In this document: in pieces, positions 27,445-35,940 of the stretch | How positions within the stretch are numbered: position 1 is the stretch's first letter | Layout: each line of letters opens with the position of its first letter | Assembly: GCF_017874215.1 (NCBI RefSeq) | Contig: NZ_JAGGLB010000002.1 | Span: 310,001-374,000, forward strand | Origin: Paenibacillus eucommiae | Lineage (GTDB): Bacteria > Bacillota > Bacilli > Paenibacillales > NBRC-103111 | Reading direction: 5' to 3' | Length of the DNA stretch: 64,000 nt | The notes under the pieces: model-generated | Database searches by the model: none | Told to the model about the DNA's origin: nothing | Seen by the model: only the letters and a program-made list of their open reading frames with translations | Position numbers and translations under genes: made by a program

Positions 27445-28763
27445 CCATCCCACCCCCTGCCCGCGGCCAGCAGGTCCGCGGCGAGCTCTTCAGCGGCGTG
27501 CAGCCACTGCTGCAGCCGTTCCTGCTCCAGCGCGGGCGGGCCTCCGGCCGCCTGCGGCAGAGCCTGCAGCGCGGCGAGCGCCTCGCCCGCGAAAGCCTGC
27601 AGCGCAGCTTCGTCGAGCTGCAGGCTCTGCGAGAGCCGCAGCAGATCGCCAGCGAAGCTCTTCTGCTGCAGCAGCAAAGCACGGTCGATTTCGCTCCCTG
27701 AGCGGTCCTCCATCGACTCGATCCAAACAAAACCAGCCTGAGACAGCGGGTTTAGATCCAAACCTCTTGCAGCTCCACCAATACGCGCAGCTTCCTCCTC
27801 GCGTAAATCGGCCATGAGCTCTGCAAGCGCACGACCCTTGCGAAGCAGCTCGTGTACAGGCCCCCGGCCTTCAAGAATCACGCGGACGATGCTGTCACGG
27901 CCTTCTGCCGCGAAGCGGATAACGTCCATATGCTCTTCCAGCATACTGCGCAGCTCCTGCTCCGTGCGAATATCACGAATCGACAGCTTCACCACATGCC
28001 AGCGGAGGCAATCCAGCTCCTGAAAGCTCAGCTCCGCTGCTCCATCTTCATCGACATTTACAAGGTAGCAGCCGCGGGGCCCCGTTTCACGAATGCTTCT
28101 GCCCTGCAGATTGCCTGGATATACAATAGCCGGTGAATCATTCAGCACCTTTCTTGTATGTACATGACCAAGTGCCCAGTAATGCATTCCCCTGCGCAGT
28201 AAATCCTGCTTGGAGCATGGTGCATAATTATCATGGCCAGCATCTCCATCCACATTTGTATGGAGCAGCCCGATCTGATAGATTGCAGAATCTAAGGCCC
28301 GAAACTGCAGAGCCAGATTCTCAGTTACTGCAGCGGTTTTATAAGAAATGCCATGAATATGCGCAATCACACCGCGGCCGGGCTTCTCCACTTCAATAGT
28401 CTCCACCTGGTCGCAAGCAAAAAAATGGACCGCTGCTGGCCAAGTCAGCCGGGCCGCGCGTCCATCCTCCGGGTCATGATTGCCATGTATGATATAGGTT
28501 GGAATATTATGATCCGCCAGCTGCTGCACAGCCTTCTGAAAACGGAGCTGCGCACGCAGTGAACGATCAGCAAGATCATAGACATCCCCACCAATAAGAA
28601 CGAAGTCTACCTGCTCCCGGATAGCAAGCGCCACCAATTGTCTCAGGGCCTCGAAGGTGGACTCCCTCACTTGTTCACGCAGCTGCGGCGGAAGCTCAGT
28701 CATTCCTTTAAATGGACTGTCCAAATGCAGATCAGCCGCATGGATAAAGCGTAGTCGTTGCAT
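27441..28763 (-). CDS. yhaO: YhaO-like SbcD-family nuclease
   Basis: A 440-residue calcineurin-like phosphoesterase. Metal-site motifs appear in order: HAADLHLDSPF (residues 8-18), IGGDVYD, HGNHDPE, LLHTN and ALGHVHTRK. The remaining ~180 residues are helical and Ala/Leu-rich, suited for contact with the ATPase. As in SbcCD and Mre11-Rad50, it would be a metal-dependent nuclease. ATG follows AGGGAGGG. First gene of the operon with yhaN and two small membrane proteins. Confidence 0.9.
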   Translation of the reverse strand: MQRLRFIHAADLHLDSPFKGMTELPPQLREQVRESTFEALRQLVALAIREQVDFVLIGGDVYDLADRSLRAQLRFQKAVQQLADHNIPTYIIHGNHDPEDGRAARLTWPAAVHFFACDQVETIEVEKPGRGVIAHIHGISYKTAAVTENLALQFRALDSAIYQIGLLHTNVDGDAGHDNYAPCSKQDLLRRGMHYWALGHVHTRKVLNDSPAIVYPGNLQGRSIRETGPRGCYLVNVDEDGAAELSFQELDCLRWHVVKLSIRDIRTEQELRSMLEEHMDVIRFAAEGRDSIVRVILEGRGPVHELLRKGRALAELMADLREEEAARIGGAARGLDLNPLSQAGFVWIESMEDRSGSEIDRALLLQQKSFAGDLLRLSQSLQLDEAALQAFAGEALAALQALPQAAGGPPALEQERLQQWLHAAEELAADLLAAGRGWDG

Positions 28764-28775
28764 AAAGGACCCTCC

Positions 28776-29909
28776 CTACTCCGATGTTGCCTGATACACT
28801 TCATATACACCCTTCAGCTGCTGAATTACCCTGTTGAGTGAATAGGTTTTTTTCGCCTTGTCCCAAGCCCCTCTGGCCAGAGCATGACGAAAGGTCGGAT
28901 CAATGATCAGTTTCTCCATGGCCAGACTTAGTGCATGATAGTCGCCTACTGGAACGAGCAGACCATTGCTGCCATGATCGATTTGTTCGGCGATGCCGCC
29001 TACTTCCGTCCCGATCAGAGCGAGCCAGCAGAGTGCTGCCTCAGCAAATACGGAGCCAAAAGCTTCTGCTCTTGAGGGCAGCACAAAAATATCAAAAAAC
29101 GGCATGAACTCCTCAGGATGGAGCATATAGCCGTAAAATATCGTCTCCTCGTAAATGTTTTGGCTGACTGCCAATTGCTCCAGCTCATGCCGGCTCGGTC
29201 CATCTCCAATAATGTGGAGCACAAAGGGATGCCCCCGCCTCTTGAGCTCGCCGCAGGCTAGCAGCAGCGTATCAAGCCCTTTCGCCGGAACAAGTCTGCA
29301 AACCGTGATGAACTGTGTCACTTGATTGTCATGTGAAACCGGACGAAAACGTTTTTCGTCAAATCCGTTCGGAATTACACCGATCCGCTCTACATCCTGC
29401 ACATATTCACCCATGTAATATTTGAAAGAATTCGAGACTGTAATAATCTGGTCGACCGAAGCTTCTATTTCCCTATATAATGAGATGAGGAACAAATGCT
29501 CAGGGCCGTTCTCCTCTATTTTCCCATTGAGTATCAGCTCACGCTCAAAGCTGGAGTGTATGGTCATAATAACAGGCGTTTCCGGGTACAGCTGCTTCAT
29601 CGCCAAGGCGGCAATCGGATGATGGGCATGAATCAAATCATAGCTTTTGTTCAGCCGGAGCTTGGTCCACCATATATAATCCTTATAAGTTTGAATATAT
29701 TTATCGACGATTGAGTTGCCAGCATATATACGCCAATCAAAGGTTGAGAACTTGACTTCTTCCGTTCCTTTGCCGCGGATTCTTCTAGGGATGGAGAACA
29801 GATCCATCTCCCAGCCTCTTTTCTTGAAACGTTCCAGAATATAAGGAACCATCGATGACACCCCACCCGGCTGCTCCGGGGGAAAAAATAAAGCTTGCAG
29901 TATGTTCAT
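28776..29909 (-). CDS. Glycosyltransferase family 4 (GT-B)
   Basis: About 377 residues with a GT-B fold. The N-terminus MNILQALFFPPEQPGGVSSM has the acceptor-side glycine loop; the C-terminal domain has VCRLVPAKGLDTLL, IIGDGPSRHELE and the donor-binding E-rich motif LPSRAEAFGSVFAEAALC. GT4 enzymes transfer sugars from nucleotide donors to lipids or polysaccharides; substrate not predictable. ATG at 29909 is chosen for its GAGAGGGG site; the longer frame to 30032 lacks one. It stands just downstream of no obvious partner gene. Confidence 0.9.
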   Translation of the reverse strand: MNILQALFFPPEQPGGVSSMVPYILERFKKRGWEMDLFSIPRRIRGKGTEEVKFSTFDWRIYAGNSIVDKYIQTYKDYIWWTKLRLNKSYDLIHAHHPIAALAMKQLYPETPVIMTIHSSFERELILNGKIEENGPEHLFLISLYREIEASVDQIITVSNSFKYYMGEYVQDVERIGVIPNGFDEKRFRPVSHDNQVTQFITVCRLVPAKGLDTLLLACGELKRRGHPFVLHIIGDGPSRHELEQLAVSQNIYEETIFYGYMLHPEEFMPFFDIFVLPSRAEAFGSVFAEAALCWLALIGTEVGGIAEQIDHGSNGLLVPVGDYHALSLAMEKLIIDPTFRHALARGAWDKAKKTYSLNRVIQQLKGVYEVYQATSE

Positions 29910-30049
29910 TCCATAAGCCCCTCTCCAAGCTGTGCTCCATTCTATTGTAACTGCTCCCGTAAGAATAGAAAAGAGAACAGCGCCAATTGGCGAATTTTCA
30001 TATATAATAGTAAAGCTCACGCATGACCTCACCCATTTCGGAGGAACCT

Positions 30050-31192
30050 ATGAAGCCGTCAGATTATATTTTCGGTGCTTCGGCACCCGTGTTCTCACAT
30101 GCAATCGTGCTTGTTATTCTTGTCATGATGTTTATAGTTTCCCTCCGCTTGTACGTTGACCGCCGCAAAAAAGGTTATTTGTCCATGACGATTTCCTTGT
30201 GCTTTCAAATTAGCTATTATGTACTGCTGATTTACTTTCATCTATATGATCTCAAAAGCAGTCTTGCCACCTATACGACGATAATGTTGAATATTGTTTC
30301 TTTTACTTTGCTGAACATGGGAATCTACCAGCTGTACAATCCTACCAAATTGAAACAATATTCATTATTTTACAGCCTAATTACATTTGGCTTCATTGTT
30401 TCTCTGCTGTATTTCTACTTGCCTGCCTGGTATCAGGGCACAGAGGTGCAAATGATTCTGCTGCAGGATATCGGCCTTCGGCTCTATTTATTTATTCTTA
30501 TTTTTGTTTTCTTCTATTTCATTGCTCCCTATATCGGTCAACGTGGGAAATATCAATTCGCTTTAACCGTCTATTTTGCCGATCAGATCGCCCGTATGAT
30601 CAATTTATATATTTTTGACAACAATCTACCCTTCTTATCCTTAATTGAGCATGCGCTGCCGATTCTCTTTTATTTCCTGTTATTTTTGCTGCTGTTTGAG
30701 CGCGTTGTCGAAGTGATGCAGGCTATTTACAATTCAGCGATTACAGATAGCTTGACACAGCTTTATAACCGTCATTTTTTCTGCAACAAAGTTGAACAAT
30801 ATGTCCGGCATAAGGTCCCTGTCTCTGTCCTATTCTGCGATATCGATAATTTCAAAAAATTGAATGACACCAAGGGCCATCACACAGGAGACCAAATGCT
30901 GCGGCTCGTTGCCAAAATCGTCAAAGAAGAAAGCGAAGATCACGGGATAGCAGGTCGTTACGGCGGCGAGGAGATTGTGGTGCTAACTACAGATTCCGCC
31001 CTCAAAATGAGAGTATTCGCTGAGCGAATCCGCAAACGGGTCGAAGTAGAAACCAGCGTGACGCTAAGCCTCGGGTATAGCAAGTATAAGAGTGGAATAA
31101 CTGCAGCGCAGCTTATCAAACAAGCAGATGAAGCCATGTACCGCGCTAAAAAAAGTGGAAAAAACAAGGTGGTATCCTATGATCAAAAGTGA
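30050..31192 (+). CDS. Membrane-bound GGDEF diguanylate cyclase
   Basis: About 380 residues. Six or seven hydrophobic helices occupy residues 1-215, a short helical linker follows, and the C-terminal GGDEF domain has ITDSLTQLYNRHFF, FCDIDNFKKLND and the active-site motif RYGGEEIVVL near residue 307. GGEE is a functional variant, so c-di-GMP synthesis from GTP is expected. No RxxD inhibitory site is obvious before the motif. ATG at 30050 follows GGAGG; the ATG at 30023 places that site inside the ORF. Confidence 0.9.
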   Translation: MKPSDYIFGASAPVFSHAIVLVILVMMFIVSLRLYVDRRKKGYLSMTISLCFQISYYVLLIYFHLYDLKSSLATYTTIMLNIVSFTLLNMGIYQLYNPTKLKQYSLFYSLITFGFIVSLLYFYLPAWYQGTEVQMILLQDIGLRLYLFILIFVFFYFIAPYIGQRGKYQFALTVYFADQIARMINLYIFDNNLPFLSLIEHALPILFYFLLFLLLFERVVEVMQAIYNSAITDSLTQLYNRHFFCNKVEQYVRHKVPVSVLFCDIDNFKKLNDTKGHHTGDQMLRLVAKIVKEESEDHGIAGRYGGEEIVVLTTDSALKMRVFAERIRKRVEVETSVTLSLGYSKYKSGITAAQLIKQADEAMYRAKKSGKNKVVSYDQK

Positions 31193-31244
31193 GCTAACTC
31201 AGCGATATCAAGGAAACCGTACGTCCTGGATGTTCAGCACTGCT

Positions 31245-32135
31245 CTATGGCATTTTTTTGGCAGCAAGCCGAAATTGATGCGGAGTTGTGCCTGTTTTCC
31301 TTTTGAACAACGCATGGAAAAATTTCAGATCCTGGTAGCCGACTAATTCGGCAATATGATGAATTTGATAAGAGGTTTCCCTCAGCAGCTGGCAGCTGTG
31401 CTCGATACGCAAGTTTTGAATAAATGCAACGAAGGACACGCCATTGTGGAGCTTAAACAGCTTCTGGAAGCGGCCCGTTTCGATACCCATTTTTTTGGCC
31501 AGCTCTTTTGCGCTAAGCTTGGAGTCGTGATAGTGGAGCTTGATTTCCTGCATAATTTCCTCGAATAAGGGCTCGCGATACGGCTGATCTTGAGTATCCT
31601 CCACATGTATGCGAAACAGCATGCCTAATATAGCCTGGCTTAACCCACTCATAATCGCCGTATAGCCTGCTCTTTTATGGGTATATTCCTGAGCAAGGTT
31701 CATAAATAGCTTATGAAAATCTCCGGTATGATCCTCTGTGCGCAGCCATTTAATAGCTGTTGGCCCATTTTGCAAGCATAGATCGATAAAGGGAGCAAAC
31801 TCATCAGGAAACGAATCGAGAGACTTCCATTCTAACAACGCTTCGGGCCGGATCAAACAATTGTAAATGACAAAAGGCTGCTTAGGATCTGTGGAAGAGG
31901 GACGAAAAATGTGGGAAGTGCCAACAGGCAGCATAAACACATCACCTTTGCGGGATGAAATCCGCTCTTCCTCCAAATAATGAGCCCCCCTGCCCTCAGC
32001 CACATAATTTATTTCCAGAAAATCATGCGTATGCTGACTTTGTTGAAAGGATTCTACAACGCGATTGACATAAACGGCTTCATGCGGGTTAAAAAATAAC
32101 TCTCCCTTTAAATGCACAGTGGCAAATTTTTTCAT
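31245..32135 (-). CDS. AraC-family regulator of the rhamnosidase gene
   Basis: About 296 residues: an N-terminal cupin-like sensor (HTHDFLEINYVAEGRG, GDVFMLPVGTSHIF) and a C-terminal pair of helix-turn-helix motifs (KLSAKELAKKMGIETGRFQK and IHHIAELVGYQDLKFFHALF). The family usually binds a sugar and activates nearby catabolic genes. ATG at 32135 has AGGGGG upstream; a TTG at 32141 is less likely. It is divergent from a GH78 rhamnosidase with a 130-base gap, so control of that gene is a reasonable inference. Confidence 0.88.
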   Translation of the reverse strand: MKKFATVHLKGELFFNPHEAVYVNRVVESFQQSQHTHDFLEINYVAEGRGAHYLEEERISSRKGDVFMLPVGTSHIFRPSSTDPKQPFVIYNCLIRPEALLEWKSLDSFPDEFAPFIDLCLQNGPTAIKWLRTEDHTGDFHKLFMNLAQEYTHKRAGYTAIMSGLSQAILGMLFRIHVEDTQDQPYREPLFEEIMQEIKLHYHDSKLSAKELAKKMGIETGRFQKLFKLHNGVSFVAFIQNLRIEHSCQLLRETSYQIHHIAELVGYQDLKFFHALFKRKTGTTPHQFRLAAKKMP

Positions 32136-32265
32136 CTTCAACCCCCTCCGCTCCCTGATTTCATTTTGTCCCCATTAATAATACACCTATAAAATTACCT
32201 GATTCAACCTATTTTTTTACTTACAAATTCAATTACACTAGAACTAATTCTGGAGGTGTTGATAA

Positions 32266-34956
32266 GTGAGTCATCTTTCTGTTGAAAATTTACGTTGTGA
32301 ATATTTGAATAATCCGTTAGGTATAGGTGTGACCCGCCCAAGGCTTAGCTGGCAGTTAGCTGCTGAAGGAAAAGGTGTGAACCAGGCGGCTTATCAAATT
32401 CAGGTTTCCAAGGCTGATGAAACGTTTGCCAGCTTGCATTGGGATAGCGGCAAGGTTTCTTCCAATCAATCCATTCACATTACTTATGAAGGACCAGCCA
32501 CAGAATCCCGTACCCGGTATTATTATCGCGTTAAGGTGTGGGAACAGGGCGGCAGCTTGTCTGACTGGAGCGAAACTGCTTATTGGGAGACAGGCATCAT
32601 TAAGCCCGAAGAATGGACTGCTGACTGGATTACCTGCGATTTGGCCGCTCACGACCGGCTGCCGGACGCATCCCATATGCTGCGCAGAAGTTTTGTACTA
32701 TCAAGTAACATAAAATCTGCAAGAATATATGCCACTGCGCTGGGCTTATATGAGCTTGAGCTCAATGGAACACGCGTTGGTGACGAACAGTTTGCCCCAG
32801 GCTGGACAAGCTACAAGACGCGGCTGCAGACGCAAACCTATGATGTAACCTCCCAGCTTCACGAAGGTGAGAATGCATTAGGTGCGCTGCTCGGAAATGG
32901 TTGGTACAAGGGCAATCTCGCTTGGGAAAATCAGCACGATTATTATGGAAAGGAACGCGCCCTGCTGGTAGAGCTCCATGTTTGCTATGAAAACGGTGAA
33001 TCCACAGTTATACGCAGCGACGAAGCGTGGAAAGCGGAAACAGGTCCAATCCTGATGTCGGAAATCTATCATGGTGAAACGTACGATGCACGGTTGGAAC
33101 GCAAAGACTGGAGTACAGCCGGATACAAGGATTCAGCATGGCTGCCAGTATCCTTGCTGGACAAGGATAAAAGCAACCTGCTTCCACAAGAGAATGTACC
33201 TGTGCGAATATTGCACGAATTGTCACCGGTCGAGCTCATTCATACGCCAGCAGGAGAAACCGTACTTGATTTTGGGCAAAACATGGTCGGTTGGGTTGCC
33301 TTTCGAATTCGGGGCGCTGAGGGCAGCGAGGTAAGCTTGCAGCATGCCGAAGTGCTTGATCATGAAGGCAATTTCTATATCGAGAACCTGCGGGCAGCCA
33401 AACAGACAAATCGCTACACGTTAAGCGGAAATGGCGAGGAAAGCTATGAGCCCCGTTTTACATTCCAAGGCTTTCGTTATGTTAAGCTGGAGGGCTTCCC
33501 GGAGGATCTGTCCTTGGATGATTTCACCGGCAAGGTCATTTATAGCGATATGGAGAACACCGGGCATTTCGAGTGCTCCGATGAAAGAATTAATCAACTG
33601 CAGCGCAACATAGTTTGGGGACAAAGAGGCAATTTCCTGGACGTTCCGACGGATTGTCCGCAAAGAGATGAGAGGCTCGGCTGGACAGGAGATGCGCAGG
33701 TGTTTATTCGCACTGCCAGCTTCAATATGAATAGTGCCTCCTTCTTTACGAAATGGCTGCGGGATTTACAAGCCGACCAGTTTCCGGATGGGGGAGTTCC
33801 ATCTGTAGTTCCCGATGTGCTGCCGAATTCTGAAGCTGCCAACTCATCTGCCTGGGGAGATGCAGCTGTGATTTGCCCATGGACGATTTATTTGTGCTAT
33901 GGGGATGTTCGCATTCTTGAGGATCAATATGAAAGCATGAAAGCCTGGGTTGAATATATCCGCAGCCAAGGCAGTAACGAATATTTGTGGAACACAGGGT
34001 TTCATTATGGAGATTGGCTGGGTCTTGACGCCAAAGAAGGCAGCTATATCGGGGCAACGCCTTCTGATTTCATCGCTACCTCATTCTTTGCTTATTCGGC
34101 ACATTTGCTTTCCCGTGCAGCTGAAGTACTAGGCTTTGAGCAGGATGCCATTCATTATCAACAGCTGTCGAAACGGGTTGCAGAGGAATTAAACCGGGAA
34201 TTTATTACGCCTAGCGGAAGATTGGCAGCACCCAACCAAACAGCGCATGCCCTCGCCCTGCAATTTAACTTAGTAGAAGGCGCTGTTAAGGAAAGAGTAT
34301 CTGCTACTTTGGCGCAAATGGTGGCCGATAATGGCTTCCATCTGACAACCGGCTTTGTAGGCACCCCTTATCTATGCCATGCTTTAACGCAAAACGGTTA
34401 TAATGAAACAGCTTACCGCCTTGTGCTTCAAGAGGAATATCCATCCTGGTTATACTCCGTATCCAAAGGAGCAACCACAATCTGGGAGCATTGGGACGGC
34501 ATCAAGCCGGATGGATCATTCTGGAGTAAAGATATGAACTCCTTTAACCATTATGCCTATGGAGCTGTAGGCGACTGGCTGTATCAGGTTGTCGCCGGCA
34601 TTGATTTGGATGAAGCTAATCCAGGCTACAAGCACAGCATTATTCATCCGCGGCCGACAGATGGGATTAGCTTTGCAAAGGCTTCGCTTGAGACTCTTTA
34701 TGGCGAGCTGTCAACAGATTGGAAGATTGAGGATGGCCGCTTCAAACTTGCGGTTCGCATCCCACACAATACTACTGCTACCGTTATATTAAATGGCGCC
34801 AGCTTCAGCGAATTGACTGAGCAGGGCCAAGCTGCCGATCAATTAGATGGAGTTATCGATCGTAAGGAACATGCCGAAGGAGTTACGCTTCATCTCCAAT
34901 CAGGGACTTATAGCTTTGAATATCCTTGGCAACAGCAGATTAAAACGCAAGCTTAA
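32266..34956 (+). CDS. Alpha-L-rhamnosidase, GH78
   Basis: An 896-residue enzyme with the GH78 layout: N-terminal beta-sandwich domains including LRCEYLNNPLGIGVTRPRLS, a Bac_rhamnosid region, an (alpha/alpha)6 catalytic domain with DCPQRDERLGWTGDAQVF near residues 462-479 (general acid Glu/Asp in this block), and a C-terminal beta domain. It removes terminal L-rhamnose from glycosides or polysaccharides. No signal peptide is visible, so it probably acts on imported oligosaccharides. GTG start with GGAGGTG upstream. Confidence 0.93.
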   Translation: MSHLSVENLRCEYLNNPLGIGVTRPRLSWQLAAEGKGVNQAAYQIQVSKADETFASLHWDSGKVSSNQSIHITYEGPATESRTRYYYRVKVWEQGGSLSDWSETAYWETGIIKPEEWTADWITCDLAAHDRLPDASHMLRRSFVLSSNIKSARIYATALGLYELELNGTRVGDEQFAPGWTSYKTRLQTQTYDVTSQLHEGENALGALLGNGWYKGNLAWENQHDYYGKERALLVELHVCYENGESTVIRSDEAWKAETGPILMSEIYHGETYDARLERKDWSTAGYKDSAWLPVSLLDKDKSNLLPQENVPVRILHELSPVELIHTPAGETVLDFGQNMVGWVAFRIRGAEGSEVSLQHAEVLDHEGNFYIENLRAAKQTNRYTLSGNGEESYEPRFTFQGFRYVKLEGFPEDLSLDDFTGKVIYSDMENTGHFECSDERINQLQRNIVWGQRGNFLDVPTDCPQRDERLGWTGDAQVFIRTASFNMNSASFFTKWLRDLQADQFPDGGVPSVVPDVLPNSEAANSSAWGDAAVICPWTIYLCYGDVRILEDQYESMKAWVEYIRSQGSNEYLWNTGFHYGDWLGLDAKEGSYIGATPSDFIATSFFAYSAHLLSRAAEVLGFEQDAIHYQQLSKRVAEELNREFITPSGRLAAPNQTAHALALQFNLVEGAVKERVSATLAQMVADNGFHLTTGFVGTPYLCHALTQNGYNETAYRLVLQEEYPSWLYSVSKGATTIWEHWDGIKPDGSFWSKDMNSFNHYAYGAVGDWLYQVVAGIDLDEANPGYKHSIIHPRPTDGISFAKASLETLYGELSTDWKIEDGRFKLAVRIPHNTTATVILNGASFSELTEQGQAADQLDGVIDRKEHAEGVTLHLQSGTYSFEYPWQQQIKTQA

Positions 34957-34983
34957 TAGAATAGATTTATACTCGAAAGCAGC

Positions 34984-35022
34984 AAGCCCCAGACAACATC
35001 ATTATGATGTTGTCTGGGGCTT
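34984..35022. terminator. Strong terminator after the rhamnosidase
   Basis: An 18-bp perfect inverted repeat with a 3-base loop (left arm from AAGCCCCAGACAAC, right arm ending GTCTGGGGCTT), lying between convergent genes. Confidence 0.85.
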
Positions 35023-35069
35023 ACTTCCTTATAGTCCCGCTAAGCAATGCTGCATATTTATTATCCTCT

Positions 35070-35279
35070 TCATTGCTCTATGCTGAACAGCTCCTCAAGA
35101 TCCTTGTCTAGAAGATCGCTCAGCTTCTTAGCCGTGCCAGGTCCCACTGGTTTAAGGGACCTCTCCAATAAGCTAATAAACGCGTGGCTTAATCCGGATT
35201 GCTTCGCCAAATCCCTCTGTGAATAGCCCTTGAGAATTCTAGCTTTGATGAATACCTCGGACCGCGCAACGATTTTCAC
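35070..35279 (-). CDS. Small XRE-family HTH protein
   Basis: About 69 residues, essentially one XRE/Cro-C1 helix-turn-helix domain: ILKGYSQRDLAKQSGLSHAF followed by ISLLERSLKPVGPGTAKKL. GTG at 35279 is favoured by a GGTGG site 7 bases upstream; a GTG at 35285 is the alternative. With no partner domain, it probably binds DNA as a dimer. It is divergent from another XRE gene 260 bases away, but no prophage genes are nearby. Confidence 0.8.
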   Translation of the reverse strand: MKIVARSEVFIKARILKGYSQRDLAKQSGLSHAFISLLERSLKPVGPGTAKKLSDLLDKDLEELFSIEQ

Positions 35280-35477
35280 CCGCACCCCACCTTGTTCTCA
35301 TTCCGTTCCCCTGGCTTCCATTATATCACTTTATTTCACTTATGCAACCAAATTTGTTTACTTAAGTATTACACATTTCAGGAGTTATTCAATGAGAAAT
35401 AACTGAAAGCTGATAGGAAAAGGCGATTGTCATCACTAATGTAAACTGTTATTATAGTATTGTTAACTAATGTTTAC

Positions 35478-35523
35478 TTTATCTTATTTATCTTATCTAT
35501 CTTATCTATCTTAATTATCTTAA
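35478..35523 (+). repeat. TTATCTATC-type simple repeat in an XRE leader
   Basis: A low-complexity run of TTATC/TATC units (several copies of CTTATCTAT) lies 15-60 bases upstream of the ATG at 35538, within the likely promoter or leader. Such tracts change length by slippage and could vary expression. Confidence 0.55.
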
Positions 35524-35537
35524 ATGAGGGTGACTCT

Positions 35538-35921
35538 ATGTATTTTTATGATAAATTGAAGGATTTGCGCAAGATGAAGGGCTTCACCATCCGTGATTTA
35601 GCGGATCGCTCCGGTGTGTCTGCAGCGTACATCTCTCAGCTTGAGAATGGAAACCGCGGAGTTCCTTCGCCTGATGTATTGATGAAGCTTTCTGAAGGAC
35701 TGAATACTTCCTATTCGGAACTTATGGAAATTGCCGGATATTTGGAATCTCAGCATACAGATCGGGAAGTAGTCAACAATCCGGTTAACTTGAGAAGGTT
35801 TATCCGCGAGAATCAACTGATGTTCGACGGCTCCGTACTTACTGACGCCGATAAGGAATGGGTAGAACGTATGCTGACTGTGCTTTTCTGGAAGGAACGG
35901 CATAGAAATGAGGAAGCCTGA
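35538..35921 (+). CDS. XRE-family HTH regulator
   Basis: About 127 residues: an N-terminal XRE domain (LRKMKGFTIRDLADRSGVSA, then YISQLENGNRGVPSPDVLMK) and a C-terminal helical region ending in WVERMLTVLFWKERHRNEEA, likely for dimerisation. The layout is like SinR-type regulators, but the targets are unknown. ATG at 35538 follows GAGGGTGA; an in-frame extension to 35460 runs through the simple repeat and lacks a site. Confidence 0.85.
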   Translation: MYFYDKLKDLRKMKGFTIRDLADRSGVSAAYISQLENGNRGVPSPDVLMKLSEGLNTSYSELMEIAGYLESQHTDREVVNNPVNLRRFIRENQLMFDGSVLTDADKEWVERMLTVLFWKERHRNEEA

Positions 35922-35940
35922 TGGATTACTCCGGGCTTCC
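35912..35940. terminator. Bidirectional terminator overlapping two gene ends
   Basis: GGAAGCC and GGCTTCC arms with a 15-base loop, followed by TTCTTCATTT on the plus strand. The stem covers the final codons of the XRE gene and of the convergent 855-residue protein gene. Confidence 0.65.
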
